A DNA stretch of 64,000 nucleotides from Naganishia liquefaciens (lineage: Eukaryota; Basidiomycota; Tremellomycetes; Filobasidiales; Filobasidiaceae), in assembly GCA_013423385.1 (NCBI GenBank), contig BLZA01000011.1, forward strand, positions 371,174-435,173, read 5' to 3'. Each line of letters starts with the position of its first letter. The stretch's first letter is position 1. The notes beneath the pieces are model-generated. The model was not told the DNA's origin, made no database searches, and saw only the letters and a program-made list of their open reading frames with translations. Below, one piece after another: positions 27,301 through 39,160 of the stretch. Position numbers and translations under genes: made by a program.

Positions 27301-28982
27301 ACCACAGTCGCTACGAAGGGGTCAGATCGGATCAGAGCCACGGCAGTAGATTTGACCGGCAGGAATCAATTCGGTCTGACGAGAGTATGCGCACAAGCGC
27401 GAGCGATCCGGCCAAACCAGAAGACTCAGATGCGGAAGAAGATCGAGACAACGAGGCTGAGGATAATGCACAAACTGCCCCACCAAGGCTCTCAACTCAG
27501 CTTTTGGCTGCCCTATCCGCCCAGCAGTCCCGCACGAATTCGGGGAATCTCACAATGGACCGACAACGACACGTCGCGATGTCGCGATCCGTCTATGGTT
27601 CCGTTGCCGCCTCAGCGATCAGCGGTGTCAGCGGCTCTGAGACCGAAGTCGGTCAGGTGGTCCAAGCTATTCGGCGCGACCTTTCCATTCGCCAAGCTCC
27701 GTTGAGCGGCAGGGAAGCCTTGCAGCTACGGCTCAGACAAGCGCGCAGTCCTGAACCAAGCGGTCTCCTGGAGCCATTGAGGACGAACGTTAGATCCAAT
27801 TCTCTGGCTGCGCCCTCGCTTCATTCGTCACAAGCTCCTAACAGACGCCCTTCAGCTCCCGCCACTTGTCCGACCGGTGAGAATCTGTCATCTGCTCCCG
27901 CCGGAACCGGGACTCGAGCGAACTCCACAGCGATTGAGACAATCGAAGAACATGACGCTCTACTGGAAGAGGAAGGGCAACTCTCCGGGACCGAGAAACC
28001 GAAATTTGCAGCAATCTTGCCTCCCCAGGCTGGACCTGCGGCATCTCAAGAAGAATTGACAGTTCCCTTAGGTACTCCCGTTGAGGCTTCTCTCCCGGTA
28101 GCCACGCCGGTTGATGGGATCTCAGATGCTCCAGCTTTGACGCCTTCGATCGCGGAAGACTCTGCTTCTTCCCATGAAGGATCGCGCGCATCAACGCCTG
28201 CAGAGGACAGATCAAGCAGGGATATCGATGACGTTATAGGTTTCCAGGAGCCCAATGAGCCGAGGATGTCTATGACCGATCATGCTCTCGAGCAACTGAT
28301 GCTGGAAGCCGATGAAACAATGGCATCATTAGGCTTGGACTCGCTAAGCAGGAAGGATGTTGGACAACAATACTCATCGTACGGCGTCGTCGGTCGAACG
28401 GGGAACGCCAATCATTCTACCCGCGCGCCACTTGGACCGCGACAACGAAATTCCATCAGTTCGCTAACGCCTGATAGTCCGCTAAGCGAGTATAGCGAGT
28501 CAATGGGTCATGGGCAAGAGTTCGCCCAGATGGCACGCTCTCCGGAGCGGACTCCAATCAAGGAACAGATCACGCCCACACGTAGAAGCCACACCGCGAT
28601 ACTAGGTGCCGCACGTAATCGCTTCTCAAATCGCACTTCCGGTACCTCACATACGACAGACTATCTTACGCATTCGCCGGGCTCATCGATACAGTCGCAT
28701 CACGTGGTGATGACGCCTGGTAGGCAGAACAACCGAGACTGGGAGGCCGGCCAGCATTCATTAGAGGATATCCCTGAAGTCAAGTCTATGGCGTCAGATC
28801 CTTCCTTACGCAAGAAGGATGTCGACCAACGTTCCATCGACTCCACTACGAGTGCAAGCTCATTGGAGAGGATGATGCTGGAGCGTAAGAGCAGCAAGCA
28901 CGCTTTCCCGTATAGTAACCAGATGACCGGGTATACTAGCGAGCAGCTGCAGCCGAAGAATCGTCTTCTGGATGCCTTTTGA
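24314..28982 (+). CDS. Alpha-arrestin domain protein with a very long disordered tail
   Basis: Arrestin-like adaptor; fungal members link ubiquitin ligases to membrane cargo. Exons 24314-25379, 25442-25682, 25748-26015, 26069-26317, 26376-28982 give 1476 residues. The first 250 residues are Gln/Asn/Tyr-rich and disordered. An arrestin N-fold begins near VEVDVILESDVMVEGGELRG and is followed by the C-fold (HIFYHYPHQLPLFSP, LREGFHVIPFSVRLP-like, YVVPQHIFGS, NVWIKIFADNQS). The remaining roughly 780 residues are Ser/Glu/Arg-rich with no domain seen. No PPxY motif was noticed, so the ligase link is uncertain. Confidence 0.82.
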
Positions 28983-29329
28983 CGGATAGTTTCGGGTAGA
29001 ACTTTGTAATTTGTAATTTTATCAACATGTACACGGGCATTGCCGAATATCATATCGCTCCCTATCTTTGCGTCAGTCCTCCTTGGCTAGCTCTCAAGTA
29101 CTCGGGTCTCGTTGAAATCGAAGCATTGTAATCAGACCTTGATCGCTCGGATGCAAGTACGAAGTTCCATCAAATCCAAGGTTGTCAATCTACTGTTTGT
29201 CAGAGCTTGCCCCGCCAGACTGCTGATATCCCAATCTTGACGCACGAGTACCGAGACGCAATGATACAATATGAATAGGCATAATTTTCGCTGAAACGGT
29301 TGACAACGGCGCCGGATCCGCGTAAAAGT
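28983..29329. other. Convergent intergenic region, arrestin/complex I subunit
   Basis: About 350 bp between two convergent stops; nothing recognised. Confidence 0.6.
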
Positions 29330-30259
29330 CTATGCGGCTTCAGATGCACTTTCCGCTGTCTTCGGCTTCTTAAAGAACTCCAGTCTACGCTGTTCCCGCT
29401 CCGGTCGTGGAATCGCTTGCCGATCTGTACCTGTAAGCGACTGAGAAGAGCATGATGGTCAATCGATGGGCATCACTACAAGGAGTAAGGGAAATCACCT
29501 TTCCGGCTGCATCAAACGTTCCCAGCAATGTACCCAAAACAGCGCATGACGCCACACCGATTGGAATGGACCCAGCTGGAATAGGCTGATGAGCGGAACA
29601 GCAGATAAGGGCGACGCGTGAAAACATACCTCGTGCACCTGCAAGGAAACCAGCGGCGCAACCACCCGCAGCCGAGTTCAAAGCATCATCCGTCTATTCG
29701 ATTGTGAAACATGAGCCATCGCGTCAAGACGTCTTCTTGCTGAATGTATTCACCTCCCGAATGTTGGCGACCGCGGCCTGCGAGAAGGCATATGTGAAAC
29801 CCATAGCGGCTAAAAGACATCGACTGTTAACGTCGCATCGATGGAGAACGCGAGCCATGTCGGAAACTTACTGAAGAATCCGATGGTTCCGCCTGTCCTG
29901 GTAAAGATACCCATAGCTCCCTTGTTGTGGCTGTTGCGGTGCAGAAAGGGATCAACCACTGCGAATTCTACCTCCCGAACTCCGGTGATCAAGCCATCCC
30001 TCAACTGGCATTTACGTCCGAGAACCTCACAAGAACAAGGGACTTACGTCTCCAAAGCATTCTGCACTGAGCTGACCAGCAATCCAACACCTGCAGACGT
30101 CACGGCGACCTTGGTACCAACGGCAATTGAAGGATGAGGGGTGAAGACTGCTTGCTCGGTGGTCGAAGGGATGAAGAATTTGCTGGATATCGGTTGTTGC
30201 TGTCCCGACGAGCTCGTGGACTGGAGCGGAGGCAGCAGAGGGCTGTTTGCGGAGACCAT
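29330..30259 (-). CDS. NADH:ubiquinone oxidoreductase subunit, NDUFA11/21.3 kDa type (Tim17-fold)
   Basis: Accessory membrane subunit of mitochondrial complex I, a relative of the Tim17/22/23 family. Exons 30259-30048, 29999-29872, 29809-29754, 29693-29630, 29575-29499, 29440-29330; 215 residues, matching the fungal 21.3 kDa subunit. Four hydrophobic Gly/Ala-rich helices can be followed: around VAVTSAGVGLLVSSVQNAL, GGTIGFFTAMGFTYAFSQ, NSAAGGCAAGFLAGARAGS and PIGVASCAVLGTLLGTF. The C-terminus is charged and Lys-rich. The first intron (30000-30047, 48 nt) ends in GAG, a weak acceptor, but it is the only one that keeps the frame. An in-frame ATG further upstream was not used. Confidence 0.8.
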
Positions 30260-30586
30260 GATGATCGACTGATGCTTCTGATGCGTAATTAGCCTCGACG
30301 TCGTCTGCTTGATGCGCAAATGAAACACTGTAACAGCTCTGATACGCACGGCATTCGCTATCCCTGGTTGGCTCTCCATGCCGGACACGAAGCCAGATTG
30401 TAAGAATGGCGTGTCAATTCAGCGTTCTTTTGTTGCCCCGTGTTTACTTTGTGATTTCGGGTCTGGTGCTAACTGCCGCAGAACTGGCTGCTCATACCGC
30501 TCTGCTCCTCTTCGTCTCTCTGATGAAAGAAGAGGATGTAGAACTTTCCCTTCCGGCTGCAGCCTCACAGCTTTCATTCACTTACA
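30260..30586. other. Divergent promoter region, complex I subunit/ADE1
   Basis: About 325 bp between divergent starts; no specific site recognised. Confidence 0.55.
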
Positions 30587-31738
30587 ATGTCTCCTCAAGC
30601 TCTTACGACAACCGACATGCCAAAGCTCAAGCTTCTGGCCAAGGGCAAGGTTCGGGATATCTACGCTTTGCCGGATGCCCAGGATGAGGATAAGCTGCTT
30701 TTCGTAGCGACAGACAGGATCAGTGCCTTCGACGTTATCATGGAGAATGTAAGTCGAATGTCCCTACGATCTCTTGCGACTCGATAAGTGATATGTTGCT
30801 GATGAGAATTTGTTCAGGGCATCCCCAACAAGGGTTGTCTCCTGACGACCCTATCTCTTTTCTGGTTCGAGAAACTGGCAAAGATTATTCCTCATCACGT
30901 CATTGCTCCATCGCCTTCGTCCTGCCATGATGCGGACACCTCCCAAGCTTGGGAGTCTTTCCCTCGAAGTCTCGATGAATACCGGAGCCAACTTGAGGGC
31001 CGAAGCATGATCGTCAAGAAATGCGAAGTGGTCAAGGTGGAAGCCATTGTCCGTGGCTACATCACCGGATCCGCCTGGTCTGAATACAAAAAGTCACAAA
31101 CGGTCCACACGATACCTATGCCCGCTGGCTTGGTTGAATCGCAAAAGCTCCCGAAGCCGATCTTTACGCCATCCACGAAAGCGGATCAGGGAGAACACGA
31201 TGAAAACATACATCCGGATAAGGGTGAGTGCCGTCAAACACAGTCACTCTACGTTGCCACTAATGCAATTTGATCGGATTTTACAGTCAAGGATATCTGC
31301 GGCGCCGAACTAGCGGCTGAAATCGAAAGGGTTGCGATTGCCTTGTACAGTACGTGACACTGCATTTGCCAGCGCTACATTCCCTGACTAGTCCCCTCAG
31401 CGGAAGCAGCGGAATACGCCGCCACCCGTGGTATTATCCTGGCCGACACCAAGTTTGAATTCGGCCTGCTCCCCTCGGCGGAACCCAACGGCAAAGCGCA
31501 GCTCATTCTTATTGACGAAGTTCTCACCCCCGACTCATCGAGATACTGGGCCGCGGCTACATATGAAGAAGGCAAGCCGCAGGATTCATTCGACAAGCAG
31601 TACCTTCGAGACTGGTTGATTGCCAACGGAAAGAAGGCGGTTGACGGCGTCAGTCTTCCGGCCGATGTAGTCGAGAAGACAGAAGAGAAATACAGGGAAG
31701 CCAAAGAAAGGATCATGGGTCAAGGCCAGTGGGCCTGA
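30587..31738 (+). CDS. ADE1: Phosphoribosylaminoimidazole-succinocarboxamide synthase
   Basis: SAICAR synthetase of purine biosynthesis: joins CAIR and aspartate using ATP; cytosolic. Exons 30587-30748, 30818-31223, 31287-31349, 31401-31738 give 322 residues, close to yeast Ade1. Family motifs: [12 protein letters not shown] (nucleotide-binding loop), [41 protein letters not shown], and [16 protein letters not shown]. It converges with TRP2, only 72 bp between stops. Confidence 0.95.
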
Positions 31739-31810
31739 ACGAGCTTCCGCTGGCTTTCACTGGATGTAGTATCGTACCTATGCAGATGATACAACGGCGT
31801 AGTCTTAGAC

Positions 31811-33719
31811 CTATTCGGTGCCAACCATCTTGGCGTAGTAGTCTGCATATATGCACATGAGCCATGTCATTACTTCGCACGGTCTGGGGGAACACTCACC
31901 CTCCGCTGCATCAATGCAGCGTACATTTGCGCCAAGCTTGTTGATGGTCTCGATATACTCGTCCTCTTCCACACTGTCGAAAACGATTCCTCCGCCTTGA
32001 TTGCCGAAAGAATTCATCAGTGGCAACACAAAGCTCGAAGCGTCGCTACCTACCGGCTTGAAGATAGGCCACTCCGTCCTTAAACGTCATCGTCCGGATG
32101 GCGATACACGTGTCCAATTCGTTCTCGTTAAAGTCGAACCGCCCGACGGCGCCGGCGTACACTCCTCTGCGCTCCTGCTCCAGCCCACCAACCAGTTCGA
32201 TGGCTTTGATTTTAGGGGCACCCGAGACCGTTCCGGCTGGGAAAATGGAACGGAATGCGTCAAACCTGTGAATGAAAAATGTCAGCCTCGCTCTGTGCTC
32301 ATTTGCGACCATGACCCACCTGGTCTTTCCATCCCGCAATTGTCCGCTGATCTGACTCGTCAAATGAATGACGTGACTGAATTTTTCCACCTTCATCAAC
32401 TCGTCCACCTTGACCGTCTCCGGCTTGCAAACCCGGTTGACATCGTTCCTGGCCAAATCGACCAGCATGATGTGCTCTGCGCGGTCTTTTTCGCTTGCAA
32501 GGAGGCCTTTACCCAGTTCGACGTCCTCTGTGAATGGTGCGATCATCAGTCACGCACGAAGTTACCAGCTCGAACCCCATGAACGCACCCTTTGCGGTTT
32601 TCCCTCGCTTGACAGTTCCTGCAATCGCATGATTGTATACCTTGCGGTTCTCCACCTTGCATAGTGTCTCTGGACTGGCCCCGACGAGTTGAACCTCGTC
32701 GCAGTTCAAGTAAAACATGTAAGGACTAGGGTTGACTTGACGCAACTGACGATATAGGTTAAACGGATGAAGCGACGTCGGTCTGGCTAACCGCTGCGAC
32801 GGGACAGCTTGAATGATATCCCCCTTGACGATGTGCTCCTTCAGCTTTGTGACGAATGCCTCGTAGCCTTCTTTGCCGACATTTGATACCGCTTTGTTGC
32901 CGAGCTTGATAGGCGGCTGGGGCGGTAACGGTACTTCTGGGTTCTCTAGTACCGAGATCAAATCTTGAATTCGCGTGGTCGCGTCATCATATAGATGCGG
33001 CAGAGCTTGCGTAGCATCGACTCCATCGGGAATGTATATGTGTGACACTACCTTGAGTGTCTGATAGATGTGGTCGAAGACGAGGATTGTGTCACACAGC
33101 ATGAAGACCGCCTCCGGGATATTGAACGGAACAGACAGATCTCGCTTTGTTTTCGGTTCAAAGTGCTGGATACAGTCATATGTCACGAATCCAATCGCTC
33201 CACCTGATAGACAGTGCAAGGTTCAGCTCTTCATCTGAGCCCATCTCTATAGGCGGATCACTCATACCAGTAAAGGTTTGGACCTGTGGTATCTGAACAT
33301 ATCGGTACTTTGCCAGCTCTGCTTCCAACGGCTTCATGGGGTCCCCCTGAACCTCGTACCCTGGACCGGTCTTGATCACTTTGAAGGGATCTGCAAGATG
33401 CAACTCAGCAGCAGTTACGGATACACTCTATGTTCTCAGCTCACCGGCACCGATAAAGCTGTATCTTGCGATGTGCTCCCCATCCTGAATACTTTCCAGC
33501 AAGAAACTATATTTCGACTTTGCAGCGATCTTCAAGTATGCGGAAACGGGCGTCAAAAGGTCTGCAGGAAGCGATGAGCAGATGGGAATGCAGTTGGCGT
33601 CGTTTTCCCGTAGGAGAGAAGCGACTTCCTCCGGGGAAGGGCAAGGCTGTGGACCGACAAAGAGGTCAGACTTATTACGGATACAGTGATCATACAGGAC
33701 ATACCGTAGGTTCGTACAT
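31811..33719 (-). CDS. TRP2: Anthranilate synthase component I
   Basis: Chorismate to anthranilate, first step of tryptophan biosynthesis. Exons 33719-33705, 33646-33445, 33390-33268, 33203-32589, 32527-32320, 32265-32054, 31995-31900, 31842-31811; 500 residues. The Trp feedback site region [20 protein letters not shown] is present, as are [41 protein letters not shown] and the C-terminal [16 protein letters not shown]. The start gives a leader of the same length as yeast Trp2. In-frame ATGs at 33776 (19 residues more) and 33872 are possible. Exon 1 holds only five codons. Confidence 0.93.
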
Positions 33720-34037
33720 CTTGGGATCGAAGAGCGTGGAAGTCGATGGAAGTGCTGTGAGGCCGGAACTCTTCATCCATATTCCTGAAACTTCAGGTGA
33801 GTCAAAGTGCCTCAACCTTTTGCGAGCGATCGAGCCGAAGCAGGGAGAGGCCGGCTGAGGTAAGCGCAGCATGAGTCATGTGATACATCGGTGGCCAACT
33901 GATGCTTCCTTCCAGTGTGATGGTTATATCGCTGAATCGCTACATTAGGAGCACGGTATACAGGTAGCGGGAAAGGAAGCGGCTACTGGACCTGCAGCCG
34001 CGTAACCTTAACCCGGAGGTCGGAAGCTCAGGACACG
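33720..34037. other. Divergent promoter region, TRP2/MIT-domain gene
   Basis: About 320 bp between divergent starts. The nearest TRP2-frame codons are open here, which is why its start is not certain. Confidence 0.5.
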
Positions 34038-36654
34038 ATGAGTTCCGCGAAAGATTCCGCAATGAGCAAAGTAAGCCCATCTCAAATCGCTTTATCGTGC
34101 CCTTAGAGATTCCACTTGTCTCATCTCCTATCATTAGGCTCACGCCCTCACGAATCAAGGAACTTTGCTCATGAATCGAGTCACGGGAACGGGGAACAAG
34201 TCGGATCCTGTTATTTTGCAACAGGCCCTTGACGCATTTGAGCAAGGCACCCATCTTTTCGAGCAGGCCAGCAAAGACATCAAGGATCACGGGGTCGGTG
34301 CTGGATTTAAGAAGACTCGTTCGGGAACTGACACCTTACTGCCATTCATAGGCTATCACGGCTGTCAACCTGTTGATCATTCAGAATCGCAAACAAGTCA
34401 AGGATATCACCCGAAGGCTCAACCTATTAAAAATCCAGGAAAGACAGCGACAACTCAATTCAGCAAGGGCGCAAGCGGTTCCTTATTCGTCTCAGTCCCG
34501 CGGTCTCATCAATGGGAAAACCAGCCAGGACGATGGCGCAAGGGCGGAAGAAAGGGAAGGTAAAACGCAGAACGACATGACACCAGGCACAGCTGCCCTT
34601 AGAGACGGTCATTTGGCAGGCATTACAGAGGCGGACAAGCGTCCCAGGAGACGTCGCGTGAATCCTGGCTCTAGTGTGACGGGCTCAGGTAAGCACGTGT
34701 AGGATCGAAGAAGCATTTACTCATGTAATTCTCAATCAGGAATCTTTGTGTCCACACCTCAATCAGGAATCTTTGTGTCCACGTATGCGAAACAGGAACC
34801 TGCACATCACTTTTCAACTCTGCCGGCGTCCTCGCCTTTTGGCTCTTCGTCTACTGCTCAGAGGATCTCGGGTGAGAATTCAGAGAACTTTCCTGGGGTA
34901 GGCGGCCTGGATACGCTCTCTGATTCTTTCTGACGAACATCCATATCTTCGCATAGCAAACCTTCGTGGACGAGACCAAATCTCTCGGTCAATCTCCAGA
35001 TGACCGGCTTTCGCGCGGAACAAGAGGGAATTCGACCGGCAACTCGACATCTGCCTCTTCAGTATACGACGGATCCACTTATGCGTCCGGCTACGGCTAC
35101 AGTCAAAGCAGCAGGAGCAGCGGCAGTTCGACATTCGGTGCATTCGATGGAGAGGATGGTTTCGTATATTTCACCCATCCGGTAAGCTTGGTCGAGTACC
35201 CTACGGTAGGTGAAGTCTATCTTGACTGTGCGAGGGCAGCTTGGCTCTTCGGATCCCTTCGCCAGATTCTGGAACGTTCTCGAGACCGCGATAGACCAGA
35301 TTTCGAATCCAGTCGCATTCGCATCGCTGCCTGTCGACTTGCCAAGGGTTGTAGACCCAGTTCATGAGGCTATCGTCAAGAAGCAGAGACGTCGGCATAA
35401 AGAAAAGCATAGCAGTGGCAAACACCGAGACAAGGAGGGAATTAAAGAACGACGGGACAGGCGTCATTCTCGGCGAATGAAAGGCGAGGCCTCGCGTGAG
35501 CGTGCAACGATTCCCTATGGCAGGTTTCATTCAGAACTAAACAAGCGGCAACAAACAGTGTCCGATCTTTCTGGTTCAGATTCGTTCTGTATCATCTCCA
35601 AGGATGGCATACACGATGCCGTCTCCACAAGCAGTGGCCAAACTTTCAACGCCGAGTATGTCTCTGGAGGTGTCGGTGGGAAGTAGTCTATGTCACTGAC
35701 GGCTTGTACTCAAGAATGGCTTATCCGCCAGATTCACAGCTACACGCGAACCTGGCCGGAAACGCTTCCGATCTTCCAGGTTCTGGTAAATCCCGGGAAG
35801 AACTGGCTGTTGAGAACCTCAGCCTGCGTCATTCTTTGGACGTCCTGTCTGTGCAGAGTCAAGCATTGCAAAAAGAGCTTGAGACCTACAAGCGACAAGC
35901 GGACCAGAGACAGGAGATGATGAAGAGTGTTGTGCTGGGGGTGAAACGAGAAGCGCAAAAGGCCATGATTCACAGCCAAGTCCTCGGCAGCGTCTATCAC
36001 GACATCAACGACAAGGAGGGCGATCGTTCAAGTATGAGTAATTCCAGGATAGGCAGTCCGATACGCCGCATGGGCCATCTCAATCTGGATCGGGGTGGCT
36101 CCTCTCCAGAGCGTCGCGTTAAGATACCAGTCATTAGTGTTGAGGAAGATCCCTTCGATATGGATAGCGAGCACGGAGATGTTTCACAGCAAACAATTCG
36201 GCGCGATGGTTTTGAAGGCGAGGGAGGTCGGTACCCGGCAGTGGCTGTGAGCTTGCAACGCTTAAGAGGCAACATTGCTGCTTCAGATGCACGCGCTGCG
36301 ATAACAGATATGGACACCCTGCGTCAGCGTCTACAAGATGTCGAGGCAGAGAACAGGGAATTGCGATTAGAAATTCAGCGTTCGGTGAGTCCGGGCATGG
36401 CCTGCCGCTGGGATCATGCGATCAATATGATTGATCTAGACTTCCATCCTGTCCTCAGGGGGCGCATCTGCAAAAATATCGCGATAGGGTAAGCCTGTCC
36501 GGTTTCCCGCGTCTTGTACAACCATCTCACCCCATTCGCGATGCAGTTTGAGCGTATGAAGGTCTCGTCAAGAGCCAAGAAAGAGGCAAAATTATCGACG
36601 GGAGGTATCCAAAGGACGTCCGAGTTGCCGACATTGGGAGAGGAGGGAGAATAA
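34038..36654 (+). CDS. MIT-domain-like coiled-coil protein of unknown function
   Basis: Not assigned to a named family. Exons 34038-34070, 34138-34293, 34352-34688, 34740-34897, 34957-35181, 35240-35655, 35715-36384, 36547-36654; 700 residues. The first 75 residues form helices with an MIT-like repeat pattern (ILQQALDAFEQGTHLFEQAS, then AITAVNLLIIQNRKQVKDI), the kind of domain that binds ESCRT-III tails. Ser/Gly-rich linkers follow, then a short segment ending in FARFWNVLETAIDQISNPV, a basic stretch (KKQRRRHKEKH), and two coiled coils (near residues 460-510 and 615-660). An endosomal or microtubule role is inference only. The donor at 34294 (ggg|GTCGGT) is weak. A splice-site duplication is listed separately. 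The last intron (162 nt) is unusually long. Confidence 0.68.
34731..34782 (+). repeat. 27-bp tandem duplication of a 3' splice site
   Basis: Two copies of a 27-bp unit, starting at 34731 and 34758 and matching for at least 25 bp, each with the acceptor TCAG|GAATC. The first acceptor ends at 34739 and the second at 34766. Since 27 is a multiple of three, either gives an in-frame protein, differing by nine residues (IFVSTPQSG). Confidence 0.93.
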
Positions 36655-36769
36655 GGCAAGTGCTCTGTGGGTATGTCTGCCCGATGGCGAAGAAGGCCAA
36701 TCTGGAACCTGGACTTCATACCAAGTACCATCGTTATCGTACGCCCTGGGATGACCAATCGATCGATAA

Positions 36770-38690
36770 TCAATCGTCCAGCGTCGTATATTGTACAACG
36801 ATCAGATTTCGATTCTCCAGGATACTTTTTGCATTCTTTAGCTCTGAAGGCCCGCCCTTTAGTTTCAAAGTATCACCGCTGAGATGGATCTTTTCTTGGT
36901 CTTCGGCGTCTAGCAGTAGACACGTCCGCTCTGCGACTTCGTTGCGCAAAGCAGCGCCCAGCATGTCAAGCACACCTAATCCGCAACCCAGACTATGGAC
37001 CATCGTCGCCGCATACATGAAGTTGGCATTACCCGTTGCCGAGACGAGCCACAACTCGAGCAGAATGGGCAAGAGCAAGCTCGAATACAGGAATAGAGCA
37101 GCAGTTAGAAGTGGATGTCGCAACGCTATTGGGATCTGCGTAAGCAAGGTTGTCCTTGCGAATACACCGCACGCGCCTTGGACTTACAATCCCAAATATC
37201 AGGAAAGCAACCAAGGAGTCCCAGCCAGACGACAGAGTCTCCCAATGTTGGGTAGGATTTGAAGATGGAGATGACGCCCGACAGGATTACCGTGGCCATG
37301 AGGGGCTGGTGGCTGTCAAATAAACGCAGGAACTCAGGAGTCCATCACAAGGAGTTATTAAAATTCCGGATTCGCACCGTAGACGAATGCAAATGGGCGC
37401 GACGTATACCAGGATATGTAGCTACGGATCAGAGCAAGAGTTAGATCAGGGCTTTTCGATAATGTCGCTAGCGGGACTTGCCTGGAAGATGCCGGTGAAG
37501 AAGGTCCGGAAATGATCAAACATCTCCGTAAAGAAGTACCAACTCAGGCCAACATTTGGTGTGAGATCAGAGACCGTGAGGCTGTTCGCGCCGAATTGAC
37601 ATGTTAGCAGCGGCTTCGAATTGGTGGATACGCCGTAGCGTCGCTGCTCACATGGTGCCCCAAGTCTGCCGTACGAAGTCATTTGATCCAACGGTGATGA
37701 ACCCCAGGCCGTAATGTAGTGCCATGAAGGCTAGAAACATTGCTGTCCAGCTAGCAATAGCGTAATAGTTTTCGGGACCCGCGTGGATCCTTGCTTTGCT
37801 CATTGAGTGATCTGCACTGAGGAGGAGTACGAGGCATATAGGCGCGACGAGAAGAAGCGGGTAAAGTTGAGTGTGCGTAGCCAAGGAGAGGAAGAACATG
37901 GCAAGTGCAGCCCGACCTATGAAAGGCAAGCTTTCGCATTAGCGTTCTCTATTCTGGAAATAAGAGGGCTATAATACCTTGGGCAGCGTGAGCGATGGAA
38001 AGAAACGTCAGGGCAGTGTCTATGCTGGTCGTAGATCTAGCAAGACAGGTTGCTATAGTATAGGGGTTGAACAGATAGCTGATTTGGCATTTCAGCATGC
38101 ATATTGAGCAGTATCTCGGACTAGTAATACTTACAGCGTCATGATATGATACTGCCAGCCGTCACGTAGCCATTTCCTCCCTCTGTTGCTCGAACTTTGC
38201 CTCTCTCGCAGCTTCCGAGCTCTCCAGATTGACTGCAGCGCTTTGGCGGCGACGAAGTCGGTGAGCGTCCAGAGCAGAGCTGTTGCAACTCTAGGAGAAG
38301 AGTCGATCACTGTGTTGAAGACTGCAAGGTACAAGGGAGACTGGGATCTATCAGCACACAGTAGTCATGGTTGGACATGGAACACCCTACATGATGAAAG
38401 GTGGAACCTTCATAGGGATTTAGTCCATGTTGATGTAGGTAGACACCTTCTTTTACTGCGCTTCCAGCCACAGAGATGATTCTGTGAGCACCAAGAATGC
38501 GATTATCAGATACTGCAAGCGGTTGAGACTCACGACGGCGCAGACTCGTCAGGGGGGTCGAAAGCTCTATCCGGTTTTCGAGAGCATCCGGAAGGGATGA
38601 AAAAGCGAAGAGTGCTAGTCTGAAACCGACTGCCGCAAATATCGGTATTCTTTTCCACGGCGTCGGATCGGCGGGGGATGATTCTCTCAT
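36770..38690 (-). CDS. GAB1: GPI transamidase subunit PIG-U/GAB1
   Basis: Multi-pass ER membrane subunit of the complex that attaches GPI anchors. Exons 38690-38534, 38455-38391, 38340-38135, 38078-37978, 37916-37652, 37581-37482, 37421-37378, 37312-37188, 37125-36770; 472 residues, about family size. Family marks in order: [68 protein letters not shown] and [11 protein letters not shown]. Intron 37422-37481 is GC-AG (CAG|GCAAGT). The acceptor at 37126 (ccaatag) was preferred over a stronger-looking one nine bases upstream (cgcag), which would shift the frame. An ATG at 38804 could extend the N-terminus. Confidence 0.9.
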
Positions 38691-39160
38691 GTTCCCACTG
38701 GAAGACGTATAGGATAGAGGCAGTAATACTTCGAAGCAAGAAAAAAGAATGAAGATTGGCATGCATAACAATTCATGAGTGATGTTGGCAGCTAGATTCG
38801 TCATGTCGACTCCGATCGCTCCTCATCCATCAGCAAAAAGATGCAAAAAGACCATTGGAATGGTAGAGAAACAAATTCGAACTCTGGCGTAGTCCAAGTT
38901 ACACGGTGCTTACTAGTAAAAGGCGAGTAAGGAATCCGAATGAAACGAAGACGCCAGGTAACCTATGGCTAACTTTTCAAAATATATACCTAACAAAAAA
39001 GAGGTGTGAAAGGCAAAATGCCTGTTGAAGCGCAGCTTTTTGTTAAGCGCACGAACTCGAGCTGGACCGATCGTAGCCAACATTGGGACAAAGATGTTGA
39101 CTAGGGATTACCATCTTGCCCTCCTGCGGTCTTCGCAATCCTATAGGCAACGACATCACC
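38691..39160. other. Divergent promoter region, GAB1/uL24m
   Basis: About 470 bp between divergent starts; AT-rich around 38960-39000. No site recognised. Confidence 0.5.

Noticed and set aside
37029-37214. Apparent frameshift in GAB1 between exons 8 and 9
   Set aside because: Using the acceptor ccaatag at 37126 restores the frame and the expected family alignment, so no break exists.
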